This document shows positions 1 to 5,766 of a DNA stretch of 7,603 nt, one piece after another. Positions within the stretch are counted from its first letter, which is position 1; every line of letters begins with the position of its first letter. A program made the translations under genes and the position numbers. The notes under the pieces are model-generated. The model saw only the letters and a list, made by a program, of their open reading frames with translations, ran no database searches and had not been told where the DNA came from. The stretch comes from JAXHTH01 sp034211115. Its GTDB lineage: Bacteria; Planctomycetota; Phycisphaerae; Phycisphaerales; SM1A02. The stretch spans positions 1 to 7,603 of the forward strand of contig JAXHTH010000145.1 of the NCBI GenBank assembly GCA_034211115.1, written 5' to 3'.

Positions 1-741
1 CTTCGCTTCCTGTTCGTTTCGCGCCTGCTCGTGCTCGCGCTCGCCGGCCGCGTCGGCGCGGCGGTCATCGAGGCGGCGCAGGGCTTCGGCCCGGCCGTAG
101 AGGATAACCGTATCGCCGGCGTAGAGTTCGGTGTCGGCTTTCGGAGCGCCGATGTAGTCGCCGTCATCGCGGTGAATCCCGAGCACGGTGATCCCTTCAT
201 CGCGCAGCCGGCATTCCGAGAGGGGCTTGCCCGCCAGCCAGTCGCCTTCCCGGATCTTCAGCTCGTTGATGGCGTACTCGCCGGACAGGTTGAGCAGGCT
301 CGTGTAGTCGCGCGTGTCGAGATCGGTCCAGCGTCCCAGCGCCCAGGTCATGATCCTGTTCAGCCATCGATCGAGCACGCGGCTGTTGGCGAGCAGCCAG
401 AGCAGGACCACGCCGCCCAGCAGCCAGAGCAGCCGGCCGAGGCGCGAGACGTCGCCGCCCGTCCCGACGAACGACAGCACCAGGGAGACGATGATGCTCA
501 TCAGCCCCGCGCTGCGCACGACCATGAGCAGCATGACGATGCGCCGGCGGACGGGATGATCGACGACCTTCTCGGCTTCGGCGGTGGTGAATCCCGTCCC
601 CGTCCACGCCGAGCGCGCCTGGAACCGCGCCGCTTCCCGGGAGAGGCCGGTCAGCGTGAGGGCGGTGGTCGCCAGCCACGTGACGATGAGCGACAGGAAC
701 AGGACCATGAGAAACGTGATGACGCCGATGATGCCGAGGAT
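1..741 (-). CDS. Membrane-anchored TrkA-C (RCK_C) domain protein, 3' end cut by window edge
   Basis: This is an open frame with no stop before the left edge; 247 codons are visible. The N-terminal half has a hydrophobic segment at residues 2-31, the motif SAWTGTGFTTAEAEKVVDHP at 44-63, and two more hydrophobic segments at about 68-93 and 101-119. The C-terminal half (about 157-222) looks like a TrkA-C/RCK_C ligand-binding domain: INELKIREGDWLAGKPLSE, later LYAGDTVILYGR, then a charged tail. RCK_C domains regulate K+ and related transporters by binding small ligands such as nucleotides; the role of this two-part family is not established. It lacks an RCK_N Rossmann domain. The start is a problem: AGGAG at 752-748 is followed after 6 nt by ATC (741-739), while the first in-frame ATG (708) would cut 11 residues from the first membrane segment. 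It follows the methyltransferase stop by 43 nt, so the two are probably co-transcribed. The tail looks nearly finished, so few residues should be missing. Confidence 0.82.
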   Translation of the reverse strand, partial: MLGIIGVITFLMVLFLSLIVTWLATTALTLTGLSREAARFQARSAWTGTGFTTAEAEKVVDHPVRRRIVMLLMVVRSAGLMSIIVSLVLSFVGTGGDVSRLGRLLWLLGGVVLLWLLANSRVLDRWLNRIMTWALGRWTDLDTRDYTSLLNLSGEYAINELKIREGDWLAGKPLSECRLRDEGITVLGIHRDDGDYIGAPKADTELYAGDTVILYGRAEALRRLDDRRADAAGEREHEQARNEQEAK

Positions 742-784
742 GGGGCTCTCCTGGGCTGATGGGGGGCGCGAGGACGGCAGCGCG

Positions 785-1477
785 TCATTCCGCCGCCGGG
801 CGCAGCGGGCCGCGCGGCGGGAGGCCGAAGAAGCGCGGAGTCCCCCGCGCGTAGGCGGCGAGCAGCGATGCCTTCGCGTGCCCGTGCGCCGGCCCGTGGG
901 TGCGGTCCCACTCGGCGCGCTCCTCGTAGCGGAGGATGCGCAGTCGTCGGCGCGCTTCGTCGAGCAACTGGCCGGGACGGTAGTAGTGCTCGATGGCCGC
1001 AGCGCACTCGCTGGCCGGCCCCGCGCCGCGGAAGCCGGGATCGCCGGTCGTGTGCACCTCGACGAACAGCACGCCGCCGGGCGCCAGCGCCTCGGCCAGC
1101 CGCGCCAGAACCACGCGCCCGTCCGGTTCGGGCAGGTGATCGAGCACGGTGGCGGCGACGATGAGCGCGTAACGGCGCGGGCCGAGTTCGCACGTTCGCA
1201 AATCGGCGCACGCGGCGCGGATGCGCTCGCCCAGGCCGGCCTTCCCCGCCCGCTCGCGCAGGCGCGTGATCGCGGTTTCGGACACGTCGATCGCCTCGGT
1301 CTGCAGGCCGCGGCGCGCCATGGCGATCGCATGGCGCCCGAGCCCGGCGCCGGCATCAAGGCCGCGGCCGCGCAGATCGCATTGCTCGAGGACCGCGGCC
1401 ACCTCCGGCGACGGCTCATCGCCGAACGCCGGGGACGCGCGGGCGTACACATCCTGGAAAGGATCAATCCGGCTCAT
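785..1477 (-). CDS. Class I SAM-dependent methyltransferase, TehB-like
   Basis: This 230-aa protein has the Rossmann methyltransferase order. Motif I is LDAGAGLGRHA at residues 40-50 (SAM glycine loop). The acidic residue closing strand 2 is D64 in AIDVS, AADLR-like motif III is ACADLR at 88-93, motif IV is ALIVAATVLDHL at 104-115, and LAPGGVLFVE at 131-140 is the post-motif strand. The layout and the C-terminal HGPAHGH at 194-200 resemble TehB/tellurite-resistance-type methyltransferases, which methylate small thiophilic or metalloid substrates. That is family similarity only; the substrate cannot be read from sequence. The protein is cytosolic, with no signal peptide or membrane segment. 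Length is normal for the family. ATG at 1477 is the only sensible start because motif I lies about 40 residues in, but no strong Shine-Dalgarno precedes it. It is first in a likely two-gene unit with the TrkA-C protein and is divergent from the PRC-barrel gene. Confidence 0.85.
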   Translation of the reverse strand: MSRIDPFQDVYARASPAFGDEPSPEVAAVLEQCDLRGRGLDAGAGLGRHAIAMARRGLQTEAIDVSETAITRLRERAGKAGLGERIRAACADLRTCELGPRRYALIVAATVLDHLPEPDGRVVLARLAEALAPGGVLFVEVHTTGDPGFRGAGPASECAAAIEHYYRPGQLLDEARRRLRILRYEERAEWDRTHGPAHGHAKASLLAAYARGTPRFFGLPPRGPLRPAAE

Positions 1478-1871
1478 GGATGTTCAGCAGATCTCGAATG
1501 AAAGAACGCCACGTCAAGGTAGGACACCCCGGCGCGGCAGGCGGTCGGGGAATCCCCCAATGCCGCGACGGGACCCGACGGGGAATGACACGGGACCTGG
1601 CCCGGTTGAGGCTGAGCAAGGCGGCCCGGGCGCGGCGCCAATCGGTCGCGTGACGGCCGGCGGCCGCGCGGCCTCGTCGCCCGCATCGGGAGAAGACCGA
1701 CCCGGCCGGTTCCGCCGATCCCCAGCGGCGTCGCCGCCTGCCGCCCCATAGGCGGCGCGAGGCAACGCGGTAGGCTGACCAATAAACCCGCATCCGCCCC
1801 CCGGCGCATCGCATTCGGATCACGACGGCGAGAGGAGCCCGGTCGGCGGTCACCGTGAGGAGAGTTCACGC
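1478..1871. promoter_or_regulatory. Gene-free spacer between divergent genes
   Basis: This 394-bp stretch separates the minus-strand methyltransferase from the plus-strand PRC-barrel gene and must carry both promoters. Open frames cross it in several phases, but their Arg/Pro/Gly-rich translations look like GC-rich noise. The only clearly AT-rich patch is CAATAAA at 1780-1786, about 86 bp before the PRC-barrel start, which could be a -10 region; I see no matching -35. A small GGGG-AAT-CCCC inverted repeat lies near 1548-1558. A good Shine-Dalgarno (GAGGAGAG, 1857-1864) closes the region 7 nt before ATG 1872. Confidence 0.45.
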
Positions 1872-2654
1872 ATGCTGCGAAGCGTTGATGACATCAAAGG
1901 CTATACATTCCTGGCCACGGACGGCGAGATCGGCAGGGTCAAAGACGTCCTGTTCGACGACCGGGAATGGACCGTCCGCTATCTGGTCGCGGACACGCGG
2001 AAGTGGCTGCCGGGTCGGAAGGTGCTCATCTCCCCGGTCTCGGTGCGCGGGGTGGACGAAGGGGAGCGCGCACTGGACGTGAACCTGAGCAAGCATCAGA
2101 TCGAGACCGGTCCGCCCCTCGACGAACATCAACCCGTCTCCCGCCGACACGAGATCGCGCTGGCCGGCTTTTTCCCCTGGCCGCAGTACTGGGGCGCGCC
2201 GGGGCCCTATCCCCTCACGGGACGGATGAGCGCCGAGGAGCCGACGGGGATTGCGCGCAGGCCGGCCTCGCGCGGCGAAATGGCCGACCTCGCCCAGGCC
2301 GTCGACGAATCCGTCCCCGAACCCGCGCTCCGCAGCACGAACGAGGTCGTCAACTACCGGATCCACGCGGTGGACGGAGAGATCGGCCACGTCGACACGT
2401 TCATCATCGACACCGGGAACTGGCTCGTCAGGTACTTTGTCGTCGACACCCGCAACTGGCTGCCCGGCCGGAAGGTCCTGCTCGCGCCCGAGTGGTGCGA
2501 GGGCGTCGACTGGGCCGGGAAGACGGTCTCGATCGCGCTGACGAAAGAGCAGGTTCAGAACAGCCCGCAGTGTGACCCCGCCCGGCCGATCAACGAGGAG
2601 CTTCAGACACGCCTGTTCGAGTACTACCGCGGCCTGTTCACGGCAAAGTCGTGA
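1872..2654 (+). CDS. Tandem PRC-barrel domain protein
   Basis: This 260-aa protein carries two copies of the PRC-barrel fold. The first (residues about 5-76) contains DGEIGRVKDVLFDD and TRKWLPGRKVLISP. The second (about 154-226) contains DGEIGHVDTFIIDTGNW and TRNWLPGRKVLLAP. The two copies match clearly, so they arose by internal duplication. The linker (about 80-150) has an aromatic/proline-rich stretch, GFFPWPQYWGAPGPYP, at 99-114. PRC barrels occur in the photosynthetic reaction centre H subunit, in RimM and in many bacterial stress-associated proteins, where they act as small adaptor or protein/RNA-binding modules. Here the biochemical role is unknown. There is no signal peptide, so it is probably cytosolic. 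The start is supported by GAGGAGAG 7 nt upstream of ATG. It is followed on the same strand by the coiled-coil protein, Ala-rich protein and antiporter. Family assignment is firm; function is not. Confidence 0.88.
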   Translation: MLRSVDDIKGYTFLATDGEIGRVKDVLFDDREWTVRYLVADTRKWLPGRKVLISPVSVRGVDEGERALDVNLSKHQIETGPPLDEHQPVSRRHEIALAGFFPWPQYWGAPGPYPLTGRMSAEEPTGIARRPASRGEMADLAQAVDESVPEPALRSTNEVVNYRIHAVDGEIGHVDTFIIDTGNWLVRYFVVDTRNWLPGRKVLLAPEWCEGVDWAGKTVSIALTKEQVQNSPQCDPARPINEELQTRLFEYYRGLFTAKS

Positions 2655-2685
2655 CCGGCATGCTCCCCTTCGCACAGCACCCGCC

Positions 2686-2703
2686 CCGCGTCAGCGGACG
2701 CGG
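2686..2703 (+). terminator. GC-rich hairpin after the PRC-barrel gene
   Basis: A perfect 7-bp stem (CCGCGTC / GACGCGG) with AGCG loop lies 31 nt after the PRC-barrel stop. The following bases are ACGCTGTTTCT, so the U-tract is poor and displaced. It could be a weak terminator or attenuator between the PRC gene and the next gene, or an mRNA-stabilising stem. Confidence 0.35.
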
Positions 2704-2707
2704 ACGC

Positions 2708-2720
2708 TGTTTCTGAAACA
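2708..2720. promoter_or_regulatory. Perfect 13-bp palindrome, operator-like
   Basis: TGTTTC-T-GAAACA is a perfect inverted repeat with 6-bp arms and a single central base. It sits in the only AT-rich patch of the 92-bp gap, 26 bp before the start of the coiled-coil gene. Size and place suit a dimeric repressor operator overlapping a promoter. No regulator can be named. Confidence 0.4.
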
Positions 2721-2746
2721 TCATTCTGCTGAGAGCGAGATACGAC

Positions 2747-2977
2747 ATGACCACGTCCCCGGAGATTGACGAGCTGCGGCACCGCGTCGAGGCGAAGCGG
2801 AAGATGCTCGAGGCGAGGCTCGAGGAAGCGAAGGCCGACGCCGCCGGCGCGACGAACGACACCATGCGAAGCCTGCGGGCGAAACTCCGTGAACTCGATG
2901 AACAGATCGGCGACGGCTGGGATTCGCTCACGGAAGAGGCCGCCGCGCGGTTGAACCGGTGGCTGAGAGAGCATTGA
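2747..2977 (+). CDS. Small charged coiled-coil protein, possibly stress-related
   Basis: This 76-aa protein is almost wholly helical and highly charged. Residues 5-31 (IDELRHRVEAKRKMLEARLEE) and 39-56 (TMRSLRAKLRELDEQIGD) show hydrophobic residues every three to four positions, as in a coiled coil. It ends in an amphipathic DSLTEEAAARLNRWLRE segment. Alternating Lys/Glu heptads followed by a GxxWDxL stretch are reminiscent of the sll1863-type stress-response proteins, but this match is from memory of pattern only. It has no membrane segment or signal. The start has a GAGAG-type Shine-Dalgarno at 2731-2735. It lies between the PRC-barrel and Ala-rich genes on the same strand and has its own palindrome-bearing upstream gap, so it may be separately regulated. 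Codon use (G/C third positions) matches its neighbours, so a real gene is likely despite its size. Confidence 0.72.
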   Translation: MTTSPEIDELRHRVEAKRKMLEARLEEAKADAAGATNDTMRSLRAKLRELDEQIGDGWDSLTEEAAARLNRWLREH

Positions 2978-3035
2978 GCGGAATCCCCCCCGCCAGGTCG
3001 TTACAACGGATGGCACGAGAATACGGAGCGGTTCG

Positions 3036-3545
3036 ATGAACCAGCAGCCCCGGCAGGATCGTGATCGGCTCGATCGCGGCGCAGCGCAGCGCGGGATCGA
3101 ACAGAAAGGCGAGGAAACGACCGCCTCTCCCGGATCGAATCCCGAGTCAGGTGACCATCGGCCGTCAGCGCCCGATCGGCATCTCGCCGAGCACGCCGCG
3201 GCGAGCGTGATGACCGGCGCGCTGGAGAACGCGTCGGAGGAGACGGACCATCGCGCGCTGATCCGGGAAACGGCGGCGCACCTGCTGCGTGGCGCCGGCG
3301 ACGTCGACGCCAACGTCGCGGCGGCGGTGCGCGGGGCCGTCATCGGCGCCATCGACGGCAGCCCCCACGCCGGCCTCTCGCGGCAGGATGCGGCCCAGGC
3401 GGCTGCGATCGGCGCGCTCGAGGCGGCGGCGGAGCTCGGCGCCCAGGCCGCCCTCGAGCATGTCAAACGCATCGTCACCGCACCCGTGCGCGGGATACGT
3501 CCCCTCGACGAATCGGCCTTCGCCCGCGGACGACGAACGCCATGA
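3036..3545 (+). CDS. Ala-rich hypothetical protein
   Basis: This 169-aa protein has two parts. The N-terminal third (1-50) is polar, rich in Gln, Asp, Arg, Glu and Pro, and likely disordered. Residues about 50-150 are Ala-rich amphipathic helices with a repeating small-residue pattern: AAAVRGAVIGAIDG at 95-108 and DAAQAAAIGALEAAAELGA at 118-136. Such paired xxRGAxxGA and AAxxGALxAAxxLG segments recall DUF6781-like proteins; I offer this only as a lead. The helices are not hydrophobic enough to be membrane segments, and no catalytic motif is visible. GGAG at 3025-3028 lies 7 nt before ATG, supporting the start. It ends in ATGA at 3542-3545, and 125 nt separate it from the antiporter, so co-transcription is possible. 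A phasin-like or polymer/membrane-associated helix bundle is another possibility. Confidence 0.68.
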   Translation: MNQQPRQDRDRLDRGAAQRGIEQKGEETTASPGSNPESGDHRPSAPDRHLAEHAAASVMTGALENASEETDHRALIRETAAHLLRGAGDVDANVAAAVRGAVIGAIDGSPHAGLSRQDAAQAAAIGALEAAAELGAQAALEHVKRIVTAPVRGIRPLDESAFARGRRTP

Positions 3546-3670
3546 TCGGCCGACGACACGCGCAGCGCGTGCGCAGAACGACCATGCGACCCGCGACGGA
3601 CGATGCGCCTCCGCGGTTCGGCGGCGCGATCGGAAGCGGACCGGAATGACGCTGCCCCGGGCGATTGCTC

Positions 3671-4933
3671 ATGGAGCTGTTCTACATCCTTCTCGTGCTC
3701 CTGGTGCTGACACGCGCCTTCGGCGCGCTGGCGGTGCGGGTGGGCCAGCCGGAACTCGTGGGGCAGCTCATCTCGGGCATCGTTCTCGGGGCCGTCGTCG
3801 CCCAGTTCTCCGGTCGCCTGCCGGTGCTGTCCACCCTGACGGACGACGAGGTGTTCGTCGCGCTCACGGAACTCGGCGTGTTCTTTCTCATGCTGCTGGG
3901 CGGCGTGGAGATGCATCCCGGGAAGCTGGTGAGGGCGTCGCGCCGCGCGGTCTTCGTCGCGGCGGGCGGAATGATCGTCCCCCTCGCGGCCGGCGTCCTG
4001 CTGGGCTGGCTGGTCATCCCCGCCTCACCGTACCGGCCGGCGCAGATGCTCTTCCTCGGCACCGCCCTGGCCATCACCGCCGTCCCCGTCGCGGTCAAGA
4101 TCCTCCTCGATCTGGGCCGGCTGGACTCGCGCACGGGACAGACGGTGGTGTCGGCGGCGATCATCGATGACATCCTCAGCCTCATCCTCCTCGCCGTGCT
4201 CACCGCCATCGTGCGCCGCGGCGAAGCGCCCGGGCTCGTCCAGCTTCTCCTGCTCGGCGGGAAGATCACCGCGTTTCTGATCTTCGTCGTCCTGGCCGGG
4301 CGCTATGTCGGTCCCCGGATCGGCGCGCTGTTGAAACGGTCGCACCTGGAGGAGCAGGAACTGACCGCCCTGCTTGCCGGCGCGTGCGCCTTCGCGGTCG
4401 CCGCCGAACTGCTCGGGATGCACTTCGTGCTCGGGGCGTTCGCGGCGGGGCTGTTCTTCGGCCGCCAGGTCGTCGACGAGTCGGTCTACCGGGACGTGAA
4501 ACAGAAGGTCGCGGCGATCACTACCGCGTTCCTCGCGCCGCTGTTCTTCGCCTCGATCGGGCTGAGGCTCGATGTGACGGCGATGTCGGCCGTTCCCTGG
4601 TTCGTGATTCTCCTGATCGTCATCGCCTTCTTCGGCAAACTCCTCGGCGCCGGGGTGGTGGCGGGCGTCACCGGTCTCACCGTCCGCGAGTCGACGGCGG
4701 TGGGATTTTCGATGAGCGTCCGGGGCGCGGTCGAACTGATCATCGCGGGCATCGCCCTGGACGCGGGCCTCTTCGATCATCCGGAACCGCGGCCGCCGGT
4801 GATCAGGCACATGTTCTCCTCGGTGGTGATCATGGCGGTGGCGACGACGCTGCTCGCCCCCATCGTCCTCCGGTACCTGCTCGCCGATCGCCGGGGCGAC
4901 GGCGCGGGGCGCGAAGGGGCCGATCAGGAATGA
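3671..4933 (+). CDS. CPA2-family cation:proton antiporter (Kef/NapA type)
   Basis: This is an integral membrane protein of 420 aa with about 12 hydrophobic segments along its whole length. Key features fit the monovalent cation:proton antiporter-2 family. TAVPVAV at 136-142 is the unwound-helix region. The DD pair D166-D167 in AIIDDILSL is the ion/proton-binding site of electrogenic members such as NapA. A membrane-helix lysine (K323 in FFGKLLGAG) could match the NapA lysine that pairs with the transport aspartate. R351 in SVRGAVELIIAG is the conserved late-helix arginine. Predicted role: exchange of Na+ or K+ for H+ across the inner membrane, for pH and salt homeostasis. There is no C-terminal RCK/TrkA-N domain, and the tail is short and polar, so any nucleotide gating must come from a separate protein. 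ATG at 3671 is preferred over TTG at 3665; neither has a good Shine-Dalgarno. Ion specificity cannot be told from sequence. Confidence 0.92.
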   Translation: MELFYILLVLLVLTRAFGALAVRVGQPELVGQLISGIVLGAVVAQFSGRLPVLSTLTDDEVFVALTELGVFFLMLLGGVEMHPGKLVRASRRAVFVAAGGMIVPLAAGVLLGWLVIPASPYRPAQMLFLGTALAITAVPVAVKILLDLGRLDSRTGQTVVSAAIIDDILSLILLAVLTAIVRRGEAPGLVQLLLLGGKITAFLIFVVLAGRYVGPRIGALLKRSHLEEQELTALLAGACAFAVAAELLGMHFVLGAFAAGLFFGRQVVDESVYRDVKQKVAAITTAFLAPLFFASIGLRLDVTAMSAVPWFVILLIVIAFFGKLLGAGVVAGVTGLTVRESTAVGFSMSVRGAVELIIAGIALDAGLFDHPEPRPPVIRHMFSSVVIMAVATTLLAPIVLRYLLADRRGDGAGREGADQE

Positions 4934-5303
4934 CGATCGACCGACGGGTCGGTTGGACGGCGAGAGAGATTGCGGGCCGAGCCCCTCGCTCCGGAAACCG
5001 AAAGGCCTGAAGGTCGGTGGCGTGTGAGTGTGGGGGGAGCTTCACGCTCGATGGCAACGCTGCATGCCTGTCGTGGGGACGCCGGGCAAGCTGGTCGCCC
5101 TGCCCTCGCTTCCGCTGCACGATCACGGGCAGCCGGAGGCGAAGCGGGCGACCGGGACGGCCGACGCTTCCGGTTTGCTTGCACCAATGCTTGCGCCAGA
5201 TCCTGACCATTCCGGTGCAAGCGAGTCCAACGCAGTCAATCCCCTTGGGACGCTCGGCGCGCCGGGCGATGAACGCGGGAACGATGTAAGTGCCTGTGAA
5301 GTC
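4934..5303. other. Gene-free region between antiporter and tRNA terminator
   Basis: I see no credible gene here. Open frames exist but give low-complexity Arg/Pro/Ser-rich translations without recognisable domains. Present are a small inverted repeat directly after the antiporter stop (CGACCG at 4938-4943 with CGGTTG at 4950-4955, no U-tract), an imperfect hairpin at 5105-5148 whose outer arms are CTCGCTTC and GAAGCGGG, and the repeat cluster at 5176-5222. A structured RNA or decayed gene is possible but not supported. Confidence 0.5.
5176..5222. repeat. 12-bp tandem repeat plus inverted copy
   Basis: TGCTTGCACCA (5176-5186) is repeated 12 bp on as TGCTTGCGCCA (5188-5198) with one mismatch. 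GGTGCAAGC at 5214-5222 is a perfect inverted copy of GCTTGCACC (5177-5185). It could be a protein-binding cluster or the stem of a 9-bp, 28-nt-loop hairpin. It lies on the predicted chromosomal side of the tRNA fragment. Confidence 0.5.
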
Positions 5304-5308
5304 AATAG

Positions 5309-5342
5309 AAAACGCCCGCTGTCAATCGCAGACAACGGGCGT
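5309..5342 (-). terminator. Intrinsic terminator downstream of the tRNA-Pro fragment
   Basis: Read on the minus strand, arms of 12 nt (5342-5331 and 5323-5312) pair with one A-C mismatch around a 7-nt loop, and the stem ends in TTTT then CTATT. The GC-rich lower stem is ACGCCCG/CGGGCGT. It begins 7 nt after the tRNA discriminator base, the normal place for a tRNA terminator. This shows that the sequence 3' of the tRNA fragment is native tRNA-flanking DNA. Confidence 0.78.
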
Positions 5343-5349
5343 CCTCAAG

Positions 5350-5391
5350 TCGGGGTGACTGGATTTGAACCAGCGACCTCTTCGTCCCGAA
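5350..5391 (-). pseudogene. tRNA-Pro(CGG) 3' fragment; probable integration att site
   Basis: On the minus strand this gives, in order: anticodon loop TTCGGGA with anticodon CGG (5389-5387), the 3' anticodon stem CGAAG, variable loop AGGTC, T stem-loop GCTGG-TTCAAAT-CCAGT, the 3' acceptor strand CACCCCG and discriminator A at 5350. No CCA is encoded. The 5' anticodon strand should read CTTCG next to 5391, but the sequence is GTGTG. No D-arm or 5' acceptor strand (CGGGGTG) exists anywhere to the right in the window. Identity to a tRNA thus stops at the anticodon-loop edge, as it does at the distal ends of elements inserted by tyrosine integrases. The native terminator follows it, so the chromosome is at lower coordinates and the element at higher ones. 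It cannot encode a functional tRNA. Confidence 0.82.
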
Positions 5392-5399
5392 CCACACCA

Positions 5400-5490
5400 G
5401 AACGCCGGCTGCTTTGGCCGGAAGGCCTTGTCCAGCAAGCATCTTACGTGATTCTGCCCCCTTTGCAAGCGCTCGCATCTACCGGCGTTC
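5400..5490. repeat. Perfect 9-bp inverted repeat, widely spaced
   Basis: GAACGCCGG at 5400-5408 and CCGGCGTTC at 5482-5490 are exact reverse complements 73 nt apart. The first arm starts 9 bp from the tRNA break point. It may be a pair of sites for an integrase accessory factor, or a stem; chance is possible in GC-rich DNA. Confidence 0.4.
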
Positions 5491-5522
5491 GTGAGCGTGT
5501 AAACGCGGTATCCGACCGCCAA

Positions 5523-5539
5523 TCCGGTAGTCTACCGGA
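5523..5539. repeat. 17-bp near-perfect palindrome, operator-like
   Basis: TCCGGTAG-T-CTACCGGA has perfect 8-bp arms around one base. A further half-site, CTACCGG, occurs at 5479-5485. The one-base centre makes it a poor RNA hairpin and a better dimer-binding DNA site. Confidence 0.5.
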
Positions 5540-5570
5540 GACGCGGACCTGCACCGCAGCCACACGACTT

Positions 5571-5646
5571 CCCTGTTCTCACCCTGCTCTTCAGGGACGG
5601 CTATCGCCTGCCTTTCGCCTGTTCTTCGCCTGTTCTTGGCCTGCTC
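5571..5646. repeat. 11-bp-phased iterons with CCTGYTC core
   Basis: TTCGCCTGTTC is repeated exactly in tandem (5614-5624, 5625-5635), followed by a diverged copy TTGGCCTGCTC (5636-5646) and preceded by ATCGCCTGCCT (5603-5613). Upstream, CCCTGTTCTCA (5571-5581) and CCCTGCTCTTC (5582-5592) carry the same core, also 11 bp apart. CCTG starts at 5572, 5583, 5607, 5618, 5629 and 5640. A period of one helical turn suggests cooperative protein binding to one DNA face, as for integrase arm-type sites or plasmid iterons. Confidence 0.6.
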
Positions 5647-5679
5647 ATAGGGTGCTTCTCGGGCGTCGCCGCACGGTGA

Positions 5680-5701
5680 AGAACACCGAGCAGAACACCG
5701 A
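5680..5701. repeat. 10-bp direct repeat at 12-bp spacing
   Basis: AGAACACCGA occurs at 5680-5689 and again at 5692-5701. A small CGGTG/CACCG stem (5675-5679 with 5684-5688) overlaps the first copy. AGAACA is the reverse complement of TGTTCT in the neighbouring iterons, so these may be opposite-strand relatives. Confidence 0.4.
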
Positions 5702-5739
5702 AGCGAGCAGCAGACCGGGGGCCGGATCGGCGCGCTGAA

Positions 5740-5766
5740 ACCCGGCCCAACAAAGGCTGGGCGGGT
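5740..5766 (-). terminator. Terminator-like hairpin downstream of the CBS gene
   Basis: ACCCG (5740-5744) pairs with CGGGT (5762-5766) and CCCA (5746-5749) with TGGG (5758-5761), with one bulged G. On the minus strand the stem ends in GGGTTTC. It lies about 140 nt past the CBS-gene stop. The T-run is short on both strands, so termination is plausible but weak. Confidence 0.45.

Noticed and set aside
584..1501. A 305-codon plus-strand open frame
   Set aside because: It is antisense to the methyltransferase and the TrkA-C gene, both with clear family motifs, and has no recognisable domain.
3542..3649. A 35-codon frame overlapping the stop of the Ala-rich gene by ATGA
   Set aside because: The stop/start overlap suggests translational coupling, but the peptide is Arg-rich and low-complexity with no independent Shine-Dalgarno. 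I kept it out for lack of support.
2624..3916. A 430-codon minus-strand open frame
   Set aside because: It lies opposite three better-supported plus-strand genes with Shine-Dalgarno sites and domain-like sequence. Its His/Gln/Arg/Ser-rich translation is a GC-rich antisense artefact.
5350..5391. tRNA-Pro interrupted by a group I intron in the anticodon loop
   Set aside because: The break is in the anticodon loop, where such introns occur, but no matching 5' half (CTTCG stem or CGGGGTG acceptor) appears on the minus strand anywhere to the right in the window, over 2 kb.
5028..5738. A 236-codon plus-strand open frame across the gene-free region
   Set aside because: It contains GVTGFEPATS, the well-known false translation of a tRNA T-arm read on the opposite strand. 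The rest is low-complexity, it has no domain, and it runs over terminators and repeats.
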